64,000 nt of DNA from Parapristionchus giblindavisi. Taxonomy: Eukaryota; Nematoda; Chromadorea; Rhabditida; Diplogasteridae. Within the stretch, counting starts at the first letter, position 1. The number at the start of each line of letters is the position of its first letter. Shown piece after piece: positions 25,002-37,041 of the stretch. The notes under the pieces were generated by a model, which saw nothing but the letters and a program-made list of their open reading frames with translations, was not told the DNA's origin and searched no databases. The position numbers and the translations under genes are program-made. The DNA is taken from assembly GCA_943737045.1 (NCBI GenBank), contig CALSFV010000238.1, forward strand, positions 794,001-858,000, given 5' to 3'.

Positions 25002-25335
25002 AGGTGGACTCCCGCGAATATTTTTTTAACTGTGAAGATAGAATGATAGCAAAAGTTATTCTACATACCGTACACTATTTATTTTATGCTAATTCAGCTT
25101 ATTGATCGCTAGAATCATGAATGAATCATGCTTGCAAACTCAGGCAAAGGCGCGCTTTTTGAAAATAGGAAAGTTCGGCAATAGGATTCGAACCCGCGAC
25201 CATTCGCTTTCTAGTCAGAAGTTTTACCACTAAGCTAAGGAACGATGGGTGTTCACTCTATCTTCTTGCATATCACTAGACACTTGCATAAGCGAGATGT
25301 AAGAGATTTGTATGATCATTCGCGGGTCTCCACCT
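25002..25335. mobile_element. 334-bp TTAA-flanked element with tRNA-like core
   Basis: AGGTGGACTCCCGCGAAT at the left is mirrored by ATTCGCGGGTCTCCACCT at the right, with TTAA on both sides. The homologous stretch at 13614-13625 lacks the insertion. The TTAA target suggests a piggyBac-type mechanism. Similar ends (TTAA, AGATGGAGGCCTGCGAATAT) occur inside the palindrome near 31217. Confidence 0.7.
25175..25245 (-). pseudogene. tRNA-like sequence inside the TTAA element
   Basis: On the minus strand, box A TAGCTTAGTGGTAAAAC and box B GGTTCGAATCC sit at tRNA spacing. The T-stem is mispaired. It is a degraded tRNA or a tRNA-derived promoter carried by the element. Confidence 0.45.
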
Positions 25336-25490
25336 TTAACTGGGAAAATAATTATGGTGCGAATTACAATCCAATTATGAGACGAAAATGCAGATCAAAG
25401 CTGCTGATCAATCATTAATTTGAAAACGTTTATGAACAGTATCTGAATAATTTTCTAAACGCCAATAGCATTCTTTCATTCTTTTTTTTT

Positions 25491-26690
25491 GAAACCTTAA
25501 ACAAGAAATTTCGCTCGGAGTTGTCTCGCTTGAACGCAGATATATTGATAGCAAAGATAAAATGTTTCATGAAATAGTGTAGAAATAAAGAAAAGGGAGT
25601 AGAAAGCCTTTTAGATAATAATAGTCAGACAGTTATGGATGACATTGGAAAAGCAAACCTACTAGCTTCTACATTCATGAGCGTCTTTACAATTGATTAA
25701 GGTACCCTCCCTACCCCACCACACTACCCGATTTAGGAAACTTTCAAGAGCCTCAATTCCACCGTCATGAGATTTGTGCACTAATCGAGAAATGGAAACG
25801 CTCTTCTTGCAAAACGCCTGAAAATATCGGTTTATCATTCATCAAAAACATTGCCGTTCCAATCTCTGAAGCGCTTGAAATTATTTTCAATAGCTCGTAT
25901 GAATCAGGAGTTTTCCCTCCTTGTGCCGCCACTCCATAGTTACCCCAGTCAAGAAACAACCTCCCTATTCTGACCCTATGAACTACCGTCTGATATCAAT
26001 AACTTCCCTTTTCTGCTGTAGTTTCGAGCGCCTTTTGTGCAAACCGATAATCAATCACTGTGAATCTTTAGAAATATTTCCTGATGAGCAATATGATTTT
26101 CGAGAGAAAATATCACGAGAAATGCTAATGCTTGAAGTTTTGGAACATTGGACAACGTCTATTAGTGATGGTAAACCTGTGGATGTCATTTATTTTGATT
26201 TTGCTAAGGCTTTTGACAAAATAACTCACAATAAGCTTTTAATGAAACTAAGCAAGATTGGTCTCTCGGCAAGAACTTCAAATTGGGTAGCCGGGTATCT
26301 CCAAAACCGCACTTTCCAAGTTAGAGTACATGATAAACTGTCAGAATCTCTGCCCGTCACTAGCGGTGTACCCCAAGGTTCAGTATTAGGCGCTTTGCTT
26401 TTCCTGATCTATACTTCAGAAATTCCATCCCTCGTCCAAAATGATAATGTTGTCATTGCAAGGATGTATGCGGATGATATCAAAATGTTCAAAGCCATTG
26501 AGGATGAAAATTCATCCGCTCCCCAACAGTCTGCTATAGATGCGATCACAAAATGGGCAGATGATTGACAACTCCCACTAGCCGCTCATAAATGCAATTC
26601 ACTTCATCTTGGTAGAGCTAATACTAGGAAGACATACACAATCGGATCTCTAAGCTTGACCCAAAAGGATTTAGTCAACGACCTGGGAAA
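25491..26690 (+). pseudogene. Second LINE copy, decayed reverse transcriptase
   Basis: This stretch is homologous to ORF2 at 16.5-20.2 kb from TLNKKFRSEL through RT motifs DVIYFDFAKAFDKI, SGVPQGSVLGALLF and MYADDIKMF to LHLGRANTRKTYTI. Several stops and frameshifts (for example near 25577, 25697 and 26568) inactivate it. The longest open part is 25921-26568. Both ends are truncated. Sequence at the 3' boundary resumes with a repeat shared with 22757. Confidence 0.85.
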
Positions 26691-26985
26691 TGTAGCAAGT
26701 GTTCATCTGCAGTTCAGAAGCTACATGAACGTCAACCAATTAAACGGATACATTTGTTTCATTATTGCTATTCTCCACTACGTCATGAGAGAAAGCGATC
26801 TTAACAATCGGAAATGTAAATAAGTGAATCGTTCATAATTGAGGAGTTATTCGAATATAGCGATAAAATGCATCAATTTCTGTTTTTTTACAATTGTTGT
26901 ACAAAATTGAAAATTTGAGAGAAAAATAAGCAAACGCGAATGGATCTAAAAGGATTTGAACTGTCCAGTTTTTTAGTCTGCCTTT
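26690..26985. repeat. Repeat with empty mariner site
   Basis: About 295 bp homologous to 22757-22885 plus 24338-24500, here without the mariner-like insertion. It gives a direct before/after pair for that transposon. Confidence 0.8.
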
Positions 26986-27426
26986 TTTGTGTCAATCGAT
27001 AACTGAGATGGAAAGACGTTTATCGCAGTAGATCAAAGGGGTGAAAGGAGGCAGTGGGGGGAGTGGGGCTGATAGGAACAAATTAGATGCAGAGAAAAAA
27101 GGGGAGAGTGAGAGACAGAAGAAGTAGAGTTTTGCACGGTCGATCGTCGTAGAATATATTATAACAAAACGCTATAGTTGATGATGATCATCTAAGCTAA
27201 CTATTTGATAAGAAAATAATGAAAATAAACGAAAGTAAAGAAATCTAAACCACAATAACATCAATATAAAATACAATAAAAAATCAATAAATGGACACTC
27301 TTAGAAAATGGGATTGCTTATGAAGATAGGTGGCATATTCATTCGTTGATTACTCGGGGATAAGGAGTAGATCTCCATTTCATTCCATTTTATTAAAGTC
27401 CTTAGGTTTATTAATTTTTGGAAAGC
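26986..27426. other. Unique AT-rich DNA before the palindrome
   Basis: No ORF or repeat is recognised. A purine-rich patch (27030-27130) is the only compositional feature. Confidence 0.35.
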
Positions 27427-27989
27427 ATATAAGAGGGGTTAGGATAAGCCCACCGGAAAATATTGAGTTGGCTCTTTTTTCTGCCATTTTTTACGGCTGC
27501 AAATGTGGCATGCCATAATTTCTTGTTGCAAAATTGTCAGATGTGAAGAGTTGGAGAAATGCCAAATTTTACACTTTATTATTTGGAGAGATAACTTCTG
27601 ACAAATAAACGAGGTGAAAACTTGGAGAGATCCATATTTACAATGTGATAATTTGGCTATTCTGGGAACAAAACAATTATCCATAAAATCAAGATGCAAA
27701 TTTGGCAGACAATTTAATGGCAGAAATGCAGAGAGCATAATTGGCATTCCATAAATGACTTCGTAAAATTTGGCAGGGATAATTTGAACCAGAATGGAGA
27801 GGAGCAAAAGTGGCAGAATAGAAAGGGAGAAGAAAAGCCAGAATTGCAGGTGTCATATTTGTCACACGATTTTTAATCCAAAAATGCAAAGTGAAAAATC
27901 GGCATTTTTTTCGAAATTAGTTTTTGCCATATTTGACGGTTGCAAAAATGGCAGAGTTGAGAACGGACATAATAGACACCGGCAATTCT

Positions 27990-28915
27990 GGCATGACATA
28001 TTTTACAGTGTAAAATATGGTCCGCCATTTTTTATAGTGTAAAATATGGTTCGCCATTTTTTACAGTGTAAAATATGGTCCGCCATTTTTTACAGTGTAA
28101 AATATGGTCCGCCATTTTTTACAGTGTAAAATATGGTCCGCCATTTTTTACAGTGTAAAATATGGTCCGCCATTTTTTACAGTGTAAAATATGGTTCGCC
28201 ATTTTTTTACAGTGTAAAATATGGTCCGCCATTTTTTACAGTGTAAAATATGGTCCGCCATTTTTTACAGTGTAAAATATGGTCCGCCATTTTTTATAGT
28301 GTAAAATATGATTCGCCATTTTTTACAGTGTAAAATATGGTCCGCCATTTTTTATAGTGTAAAATATGGTCCGCCATTTTTTACAGTGTAAAATATGGTC
28401 CGCCATTTTTTACAGTGTAAAATATGGTCCGCCATTTTTTACAGTGTAAAATATGGTCCGCCATTTTTTACAGTGTAAAATATGGTTCGCCATTTTTTTA
28501 CAGTGTAAAATATGGTCCGCCATTTTTTATAGTGTAAAATATGGTCCGCCATTTTTTACAGTGTAAAATATGGTCCGCCATTTTTTACAGTGTAAAATAT
28601 GGTTCGCCATTTTTTACAGTGCAAATTATGGTTCGCCATTTTTTACAGTGCAAATTATGGTTCGCCATTTTTTACAGTGCAAATTATGGTTCGCCATTTT
28701 TTACAGTGTAAAATATGGTCCGCCATTTTTTATAGTGTAAAATATGGTCCGCCATTTTTTACAGTGTAAAATATGGTCCGCCATTTTTTACAGTGTAAAA
28801 TATGGTTCGCCATTTTTTACAGTGCAAATTATGGTTCGCCATTTTTTACAGTGCAAATTATGGTTCGCCATTTTTTACAGTGCAAATTATGGTTCGCCAT
28901 TTTTTACAGTGTAAA
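27990..28915. repeat. 29-bp satellite, left block (about 31 units)
   Basis: Regular 29-bp units read CGCCATTTTTTACAGTGTAA then AATATGGTC. Each unit contains the hairpin TTTTACACTGTAAAA (7-bp stem, 1-nt loop). Variants (TTCG/TCCG, ACAGTG/ATAGTG, GCAAATTATG) form short higher-order runs. More degenerate related units with GCCA and TTTTACA words extend outward to about 27480. Confidence 0.95.
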
Positions 28916-29363
28916 ATTTGTCAGAATAAAACAATTAATGGGGTATATGTCTAAACAAGAAAAAATGAGTGATTCCAAAGATTAGGAGGGATGGAAATGG
29001 GGAAGTGGGATAATACAATGATGATACACATAATATTGATAATATACATATAATAGAAGATGCACAGATGCGAGTGGATTCGTTGCCGACCTCGACCAAC
29101 TGGAAACAAATAAATCAATAATTATAATTCGTAATCGTAGCTGTGTGTGACCCGATTGAACCGCCGAAAGATTTTTTTAAATCAGTTCAAAATGCACCAG
29201 TAATTAATTGTTGTTCAGGAGTGAACTTGGGTCGGACATCGATTGCTCGGCTGATGTTTTTTTTTGCGCTCTTGCCTAGGATAGCGAAATTGAAACACAA
29301 TCATGCACAGTGTTTCCAGAGTTGCGACAGAGTAACGAGGTAGAAAGAAACGCCAGTTACACC

Positions 29364-29493
29364 CATAGGTCGAAAAGCATGTTACAAAGTACCAAGTCTG
29401 ACCGCATTTTGAGCCAAAATTTCCCAAAAATCGAAAAACGTGGCAGCATTTTGAGCCAAAATTGCACAAAAATCGAAAAACCTGACCGCATTT
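29364..29493. mobile_element. CATAGGTCGA MITE, truncated left-arm copy
   Basis: The CATAGGTCGAAAAGCATG end and the internal repeats GACCGCATTTTGAGCC are present, but the other end is cut off at 29493. There the sequence jumps to GCCTGGTCTTGTGCTCTCC, which in the right arm lies 1.85 kb away. It marks a deletion in the left arm. Confidence 0.8.
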
Positions 29494-30732
29494 AGAGCCT
29501 GGTCTTGTGCTCTCCTCTGCCCAGTGTCATTCAAGATTCCAATGACGGAGTAAAGTGGCTCTCGCTTTGGTGAGGCGGAAAGGAGAAGAAAAAAGGGAAA
29601 GGAGAGTGTGCATTACATGATGAGATCAGTAAATGAAATAAGTAATTTCTGCAACAATTTTTCCATAACTGGCACGAAAAAGCCGACTAAATCGATGTTG
29701 ATAAGGTTTTCCTCGAATAACTCGAAAATGAGTTGTCATAGCTATTCGATCATGATAGAACTTTTAATTCGCCTTCCCGAGAGCATCATTTTCCTTTTTT
29801 CGAGTAGTTGATTAGACCATTTTGAAAGCAGATACGATCGAAAAACTGTTGAGGCGGAATAAATGACTAAGTCCCGTGTACTCTACTAAACGGTATTGAG
29901 GGGACAGAGATACGGTAAATGAACAACATACCGACTTTGCACGTGATCTGATAACTCTTTCTCTGCAATAATACGCGTGTACTCAAGAGAAAATTTTCGA
30001 GAACAGATCACATTTTTGTTCAAGAAATGTGTTTTTCGCGTTTTTCGCCCTGAAGAAGACTTTGCAGCGGACGGGTCATGAAGTACTTTTTTGGAGAACA
30101 TTAGAATACGGTTCGAATGACACCTGTCAGCTCGCTGTATGATGAAAATGAACCGAGTTATGATCATTTCCAGGGTAGATCACAAAAAATCGATAATTTG
30201 TTATTTTGGCCAAATGAAGTGGCTCGGCCTTCTCATGACGCCCAACCACACCCACTGACCAACTTTCATCGAAATCGAAGACAAAAAATGTTCCTAGTGG
30301 CAGGCCCGGCCGTTTTTGCTACACTTTTACAGGAGACCCGTGATAAGCATTCCTCATTATACAAATGTAGACATATGTGAACGACTACCGTATCCCGCAT
30401 TTTTGCGCGCCAGCTAAATAGACACTGATACCGTATCCAAGAAAAGCGCATGCATGTGCGAACGATCACCGTATCAGCGGACAACAACCGGATACTTGAT
30501 TAAAAATTGTATATAATCAAAACCGCATAGCACCATACTTATAGCCCGAATATCCCCCCTTGGAGAATTCTATGTTCAAATTCGCGAGAGATCCCCATAC
30601 GGAAAGTTGAACTAGAATGTCTCATAGAAATCAGCAAAAATAACAACGCAAAGTGGTGGTGGAACACATCAGCTATGGTGTTTGAGCGCACCGTATACCA
30701 CTAGGCCATCAAAAGATAGATTTTTCCTAACA

Positions 30733-32311
30733 AGGGAAGTATGGCGCGCCCGTCCCGGACTTCGAAATGGGACATAAACCATTCGATAGGTCTCCAAAAT
30801 AGAAGATTTCCATGTTAAGGATTTTGGCAACGTACCCCGGGGATAGGGGGGGGGGGGTAATTTGCATATTTATGACTGTCTTTTTTCGCCCTACAATAAG
30901 ATCCAGTCTCTGTAAGATCGAGAGCAAGCAGTGGTGGATGGATAAGAGGATTGTCTATATATCTTTTGCTCGCAAGTTCGATTCCCACACAAGTTCAATT
31001 GCTTTTGCTATTTGTCCATGTATGAAAATCTCGCAAAAATCATTTTAAAAATCAATCAACAATATATTGCATTAGCATATGAAAATGATAATAAAATTAC
31101 AATTTATAATGGAATAATGATTATGATTATAATTTATGATAGTTTAAAATGAAAAACGAATTAATTATTTTCTATTGTTGTTTTTTTGCAACATTTTCCC
31201 GTACGTGGAGAGGACTGGCGGTCGTTAAAGATGGAGGCCTGCGAATATGTTCGTAAATATAATATAAAAGCGATTCATTCTTGATAATAGCGCTCCTAAC
31301 GCACTGGAAAAGTGAAAGTAAATTTGCAATCCGTTATACAAGGGACACATTCAAATGTCATCAAAATATGTACCCGAATCCAGCGCTGTACAAATCCTCA
31401 CAAGGATACTTGTTATATATGAATCTATAGCGAGAACTCATCGAATTGAGATGATTGATTTTTACCGTTGGTCCAAGAAAGATTATCGTAATTACCCTAA
31501 TCATACATTTTCGGTTCCTTCGCCATTATTTTTATATAGTGGGTCAATTTAGAAAATTCGTTATTTTTTCGCTTAAAAATCATCATTTTAGCTTATGTTC
31601 GTATCAAGTAACTGAAACTGAGCCATATATAGTGGGTCCATCCTCGCCTTATGAGGGTATGGCAATGTATGACCCTAATTACTGTAAACCGAGCGTTAGG
31701 AGAACTATAATCAAGAATGAATCGCTTTCATAATGTATTTATGAAAATATTAGCAGGTCTCTATCTTTAACAACCGCCAGTCCACTCTACGTACTGGAAA
31801 AATGTTACAAAAAACAACAATTGAAAATAATGAATTCGATATTCATTTTAAACTATCATAAATTAAAATCATATAATCAATATAACTATAATTATATTCA
31901 TCATTATAGTCACAATCATTATAATCACCATTACATTATAAATTGTAATTTTCATAGTCATTTTCATATAGTAATGTAAAATGTATTGTTGATTGATTTT
32001 TAAAATGATTTTTGTAAGATTTTCATACATGGAAAAATAGCAAAAGAAGTTGAACTTGTGTAGAAATCGAACTTGCGAGCAAAAGATATATAGACAATCC
32101 TCTTATCCATCCGGCCACTACTGTGATCTCACAGAGACTGGATCTTATTGTAGAGCGAAAAAAGACAGTCAGAAATATGCAAATTACTCGCCCCAAGGGG
32201 TACGTTGCCAAAATCCTTAACATGGAAGTCTTCTATTTTGGAGACCTATCGAATGGTATATGTCCCATTCCGAAGTCCTGGACCGGCGCACCATACTTCC
32301 GTTGTAAGGAG
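30733..32311. repeat. Foldback nested inside the left arm
   Basis: 30733-31302 is inverted at about 31694-32311, for example TCTCCAAAATAGAAGATTTC against GAAGTCTTCTATTTTGGAGA. tRNA-like sequences with the box B-like AGTTCGATTCC lie in each half (about 30926-31000 plus; 32052-32125 minus). Mirrored in the right arm at about 42172-43562. The result is a palindrome inside a palindrome arm. Confidence 0.85.
31495..31675. mobile_element. 181-bp MITE present only in the left arm
   Basis: It is flanked by TAATTA on both sides. The right arm at the same place reads CGTAATTACTGTAAACC uninterrupted. Ends share TCATACATT inverted. The internal words TATATAGTGGGTC and TTTAGAAAATTCGTTATT recur at 51450-51595. 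Confidence 0.8.
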
Positions 32312-32326
32312 CCTCTATACCTAGTA

Positions 32327-32652
32327 GGGTGGCGAAAATGACTCGTGATTATTCATTTCTGTGGCATATATTGAGTGGCTCGCTCCCCTTGGGAGTATTC
32401 ATTCCAAGTGGCAGTTGACCGGTCTCTCCTTTTTTCCGCTTTGGGCGAGTAGAAGTGAGTCAAGAAAATTTGGTGAAAGGAGGGCTGAGAAAGCGGTCTG
32501 ACTCGCACTCGACTCGCTTTTTTTGACTCATTCGCATTGACCTCTCCTCTAACAACTCATTTGCCAAGAAAGCGGTCGTAAATGTCTCTCCCGTGAATAC
32601 TAACTCTAGACCGCTAAAGTGGACGAATAATCATGAATCATTTTCGCCACCC
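32327..32652. mobile_element. 326-bp TA-flanked MITE (GGGTGGCGAAAATGA ends), left arm
   Basis: GGGTGGCGAAAATGACTCGT is mirrored by ATGAATCATTTTCGCCACCC, with TA on both sides. The interior is rich in GACTCACT-like words. The identical element is in the right arm at 41829-42154, so it inserted before the palindrome formed. Confidence 0.75.
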
Positions 32653-33691
32653 TAATACCTACATGATCTCTATGCATTTACTGGCTTTATTATGAGACAG
32701 ATCAGACGACAGCCTATTTCATATGATAATCAACTATCGATTTGCCACCATCGATTGGATAGAAGACGAGTTGCTTCCTATCCAGTCCATATTTTCTCTT
32801 TCACTGTGTACTGGCACTACCCCATCGCGGATATCAATCGCGATATTCAAAAAAACTACCTTATGCATAGTTCATCAATTTGTTATTGGACCAAATTTCA
32901 CGTTCGAACATTTTCGATATTTCAATCAATATTTGTATGCGATAATCTCTCTTTAAAATGTGCAGTATAATCATGAAATAATACTAAAAATATGCATCCC
33001 TCTAGATTAGTGTTCAATTAACAAATAATTTTATAAAATCTCATACCGTATCCTCATCCTACTCCCATCGAAGTATTCGTTCGGAAGATGCTCTGGTCGC
33101 CAGCGGTTCCACAGTCTCTTTACACTCCTGTAAACAGATAAAAGTAACGATCAAAAGTAATCGATAACATAGAATCACTACCCTACACAAGTAATCGATA
33201 ATCGTATAATTAAAGTACCTCCAAGAGATCGTTGTGTACTGCGTACAGTGCGTACTGATCCTTCTTCAGCGTATGAAGTGCTCTTTGATCTATAGTTAAT
33301 CGATTTATGGTAACCATGATCTTTAATCTTCTACAGAAACCACGACTGATCATCGATTTTTACCTGAGGTAGTCGTTTCGGATACGGCGGAAAGCCGCCT
33401 CCTGCTTTTATCAGCCATCATCGATCGTACGGTAGGTCACTATCACCTGAGAGCATCAATCGATAATCAATCAGTAATTGACGTGAAACCGGTAATAATA
33501 TTTGTGTTCTCTAGAACTACACCTCGGGTTTTTTTTTTCAAACTTTAAGTGTATTTATAAACTGCCAATTAACGATTAACTTAAGTAGACTACAAGAGAA
33601 GATCAGTCGTAAGTTCACTTAGTGGTGTGATATACTGTAATGCATTCGACAAACGTTCTTTCCCTTGCAGCTTACTTAAAGCAAACTTTAA

Positions 33692-34247
33692 GAGAGACTA
33701 TCTGGCTCAAGTGACATTCTCTTGGCACTTGCCCAAAGAGTGATATTAACCGATCGCGCCCAAATTGTGTACAGCTGTAGTATGGGGTGGAATGAGCTCG
33801 CAGACGGAGTTTGGGTTCGTCATATCTGCACCCTCGCTAAATAACGTAAGTTCGATAAAGTGGCATCAAAATTTCAAAGTTTACGGATTCGTTCGATATG
33901 TGTATACGACGATGTGCAATAATATGCAGGTCAATTACACCAGGTGTCATTCCGATCCAAAACCCAGAAAATTTAAAAAAAACATAAAAATAATTTGTTT
34001 TATTTTTCCAACAATTGTCTCTCGGTGAGGGTCATTTTTATTCCTTCAATTTGACGAGTATTCATTAGTGTAACCACTGTACGAAAATGAACTAAAAGAC
34101 AATCGTGAAAGTTTGTTTATTCCCGAAAAACCACGACCAATTTGCCTTTTAGCTGTGCACAATTTGGGCGCGATCGGATAATATCACTTTTTTTGGCCAA
34201 GTGCCAAGCCATAAGCAAAATATGTACACTGAGTCAGATAGTCTCTC
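33692..34247. mobile_element. 556-bp TTAA-flanked foldback, left arm
   Basis: GAGAGACTATCTG...CAGATAGTCTCTC-type ends with perfect TTAA on both sides (33688-33691, 34248-34251). Internal halves fold back (TTGGCACTTG...CAAGTGCCAA). The same family is at 40020-40575 and 61399-62361. The TTAA target suggests a piggyBac-like origin. There is no transposase. Confidence 0.75.
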
Positions 34248-34782
34248 TTAAGTGAGTGGCGTATTTCAAGAATACTTTAAATTTTGGAGAAAAAAACAGA
34301 ATAATCCCCTGGCACTGTCATTCCTATACTTCAGATCGAAAGCTCCAAAAAAGCTGGAGAAAGCAGGTCGGCCATGGCTTACGTTACATATTTTCATAAC
34401 GTGTATTCATTTTCAAACAAAATTCCCAAATGCGGCCAGGCTTCGTAGTTTTAAACGTACTTTTCGACCTATGGACCATGACCTCTTCTTTCGTGTTTCA
34501 ATAAGGTAAAGGGAAAGGCACGTCCCGTTATTCAAGGCACACGAAGTCCTGCGGGTGATCACTGCTAGGCCAGTGATCTTTCAAGGCTAATTCAGCCCGG
34601 AGGGCCTAATCTCTTCTTTGGACCAGGGGTCTGCATTTCTCGTTTCTCGATTTTTTTCGAGAAAATTTCTCGATTTTTATTCGAGAAATTAGAGAAAAAA
34701 TCAAAAATTAAAATAGATTTAAACTTCTATGAACATTGAAAGATGTGTTTAATAAATTCCCTTTAAGAGTCAAATTACTTAA

Positions 34783-35601
34783 CCGTATAGGACGGACGTC
34801 CAAAAATACCGCGGCTTGTAAGCAATATATTTGATCGATATATACTACCATTAATCATTCTGCCTTTAGTGACCGTAATTTGGCCGTCCGCCGGATACGG
34901 ATACGTTTTTATACGTATCCGTATCCGGCGGACGGCCAAATTGCGGTCGCTAAATGGCCGCCCAACTATATAGTGCGTATTCTACGCGTAAGCATACCTT
35001 AACTAAGGAACTGCAGATTGTATAGAGTAACTGAATCGATAGAATATGTAAATGAATCAGTTGAGTAGTGCGGACTCTCATAGGTCGAAGAGCTAGGTTA
35101 TCGGATTTCAAAATGCGGTCAGGTTTTTCTTCGATTTTTGGCAAATTTGGCTCAGATGCGGTTAGGTTTTTTTTTCAATTTTTGCGAAATGTTGGCTCAA
35201 AATGCGGTCAGGCTTGGTACTTTGTAACATACTTTTCGATCTATGCGGACTCTAAGCCTAAGCATACCTTAATTAAGGAACTCTGCTGAGTGTGAACAGT
35301 AACTGAATCGATAGAATACTTAAATGAATCAATAGAGTAGTGCGGACTCTAAGCCTAAGCATACCTTGATTAAGGAACTCTGCTGAGTGTGAACAGTAAC
35401 TGAATCGATAGAATACTTAAATGAATCAGTAGAGTAGTGCGGACTCTAAGCCTAAGCAAAACAATAATAAACATAGTCAGTCCATATTAAACATAATGAG
35501 AAAATTTCATAATACAACACAATTTTTCATCCCGATCGTGTCATCATTTCATTCTACGCTAAATATCCACCGCGGCATTTATGGACGTCCGTCCTATACG
35601 G
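34783..35601. mobile_element. TIR element nested in the hAT-like element
   Basis: CCGTATAGGACGGACGTCCA is mirrored at 35582-35601, with CCGCGG just inside both ends. A near-perfect hairpin (GGCCGTCCGCCGGATACGGA and its complement, about 34871-34943) lies inside. The mirror copy lies in 38760-39480. The target duplication is unclear. Confidence 0.6.
35079..35245. mobile_element. CATAGGTCGA MITE, complete left-arm copy
   Basis: Ends CATAGGTCGAAGAGCTAGG and CTTTTCGATCTATG, with perfect 8-bp duplication CGGACTCT on both sides. The interior is a tandem of about 40-bp units (GCGGTCAGGTTTTTC, TTTTTGGCAAATTTGGCTCA). The mirror copy is at 39019-39186. Confidence 0.85.
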
Positions 35602-35890
35602 ATCACAAGTCAAATTGCTCTTACTCTTACATATTTTTTATATTTTTTCTCAGTTTTTGTCGAATTTGTCGGATTTCTCGAAAAAATAAATCGAGAAAGC
35701 TTATCTTTCACAAGACTATCTAACAGATATTCCCAATCCCATCCCCTATGCGTTCAAGGAATAAAATATTTTTATTTTTATTATTATTCGAGAAATTTTT
35801 TTCTCGCACACCCCTGCTTCGGACCTACTTTACCGCGTGATCTAGTCACTACCAATTCCCCTTTCGGGCGCCTTGGTGGAGCGGAGGCGG

Positions 35891-35960
35891 TGAAATTACC
35901 GGGAATCGAACCCAGGACAGATGCAATGATGGGGCACGCCATAGACCACTACACAACTTC
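35891..35960 (-). pseudogene. tRNA-like sequence, left arm
   Basis: Mirror of 38401-38470. Confidence 0.4.
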
Positions 35961-37041
35961 GCCTGTTTCAATACTATCATATTTTCACCCGATAAATACA
36001 CATTAAAAAGTGATAAAGAGTAAAGGCACAAAAGAAACAAGAATCCCTAGTATTCATTCACCTTTGAAGGCCCCTACCGGCAGTTGGGCTGGTCCTACGT
36101 CCTCCTCTACTTGCCGAAGAGCCTTCGCTGCCGATTCTGCATAATCGACCAATAAAACCCCAATATCGATTGATTACTGTCGATTACTGACTTAAATATA
36201 TCTCACATTTAACAGCATAATTAATAATATTATTGTAATATTGCTATTATTTAATAAGCCCAAGGCTAATTGACGACGAAGATGTAAGTTTCATCTAGTG
36301 AGAAAAAACAGTAATCAATTATTATTTGGTAGTTTTACAAACTATAGTAAAACTTTCGTCATCTTTTTCTATTACAATCAATACTTTGACTCCACTGTAG
36401 CCTATCGATAATTAGGCAAACCTTGATCATGATGACACTTCATTTGCCGTGGTTGGCCCTATCGGCGTCTACGGTCGTATCACGGGCGGCCGAACCGAAG
36501 CCTTGCGCATAACTAGAACAGGAAAACAATCGATTTTGAATATATCTACTATAAGCGTGAAAATAAACAGATTCACGTAACCGTAAAAATAGCGAATATA
36601 TCGATTCTTCAGTAAATATACTGTAACTATCGATTCAAAGTATGAATTTCAAACCTCATAACTACAATTGCAAATTACTCGATATATAATTGTCAGTTTT
36701 TGAGTACAGGTCCCTGCCATCGTAAAAAAGTCAGTTTATTGATTGAAATGGATTTATTCTAATAATTAATTGCAATATTACCAACGAAGACGTTGGCTCC
36801 GGTTTGTTCGGGCTTCTTGCACTGAAGGCAGGGCGTGAGAAGTCCAGTTCATCTTCCTTCTCGTCATCTTTCTTGTTCTGGAATCAGAATCGATTATCCG
36901 CACAGTTTAAACTAATCATAACACAAAAGAATATGCTCTGTCCGTTGAATAACGTTTCTGTTTTTGTTTCAACATAAGTTCCAAGCATTGTAAATATGGC
37001 ATAGGATTACACATAAGCAAAGCAGCATGAATCTCCCACGG

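Larger units (their letters stand above)
34624..35816. mobile_element. hAT-like non-autonomous element, left arm
   Basis: The left end CAGGGGTCTGCATTTCTCG and right end CTCGCACACCCCTG match hAT ends. The 8-bp flanks are CTTTGGAC and CTTCGGAC (7/8). TCGAGAAATTTCTCGA words are subterminal. Inside it are another TIR element (34783-35601), a CATAGGTCGA MITE (35079-35245) and 96-bp tandem units (about 35246-35437). There is no transposase ORF. Confidence 0.75.
33059..36877 (-). pseudogene. Exon-like gene pieces, left-arm mirror copy
   Basis: Mirror image of the right-arm pieces described at 37485-41421. For example, 36782-36877 is the exact reverse complement of 37485-37580, and 33059-33127 of 41353-41421. 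Splice signals are present on the minus strand. The TTAA foldback and the hAT-like element lie between the inner and outer exon groups. Confidence 0.5.
27427..37041 (+). repeat. Left arm of a 21-kb inverted repeat
   Basis: It starts CATATAAGAGGGGTTAGGAT and ends at CATGAATCTCCCA. From about 28.9 kb inward it is near-identical to the reverse complement of 37324-47.2 kb, and identity appears highest near the centre. It contains, from outside in: degenerate and regular 29-bp satellite, a truncated CATAGGTCGA MITE, an inner foldback (30733-32311), a TA-flanked MITE, minus-strand gene pieces, a TTAA foldback and a hAT-like element. Confidence 0.9.

Noticed and set aside
27990..28915. CRISPR-like array
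   Set aside because: Units are contiguous without unique spacers, and the genome is eukaryotic.
28773..28985. Repetitive ORF with MVRHFLQCKIWFAIFYS units
   Set aside because: Translation of the 29-bp satellite; 29 is not a multiple of three, so no constant protein repeat results.
29886..30167. 93-codon ORF with copies at 44123-44404 and 46160-46441
   Set aside because: Copies are conserved because the DNA is duplicated. No start context, splice signals or protein-like composition.
35581..36006. 141-codon ORF duplicated at 38355-38780
   Set aside because: It reads through a hAT-like element end and a tRNA-like sequence (GIEPRTD is a typical antisense-tRNA reading). Duplication only reflects the palindrome.
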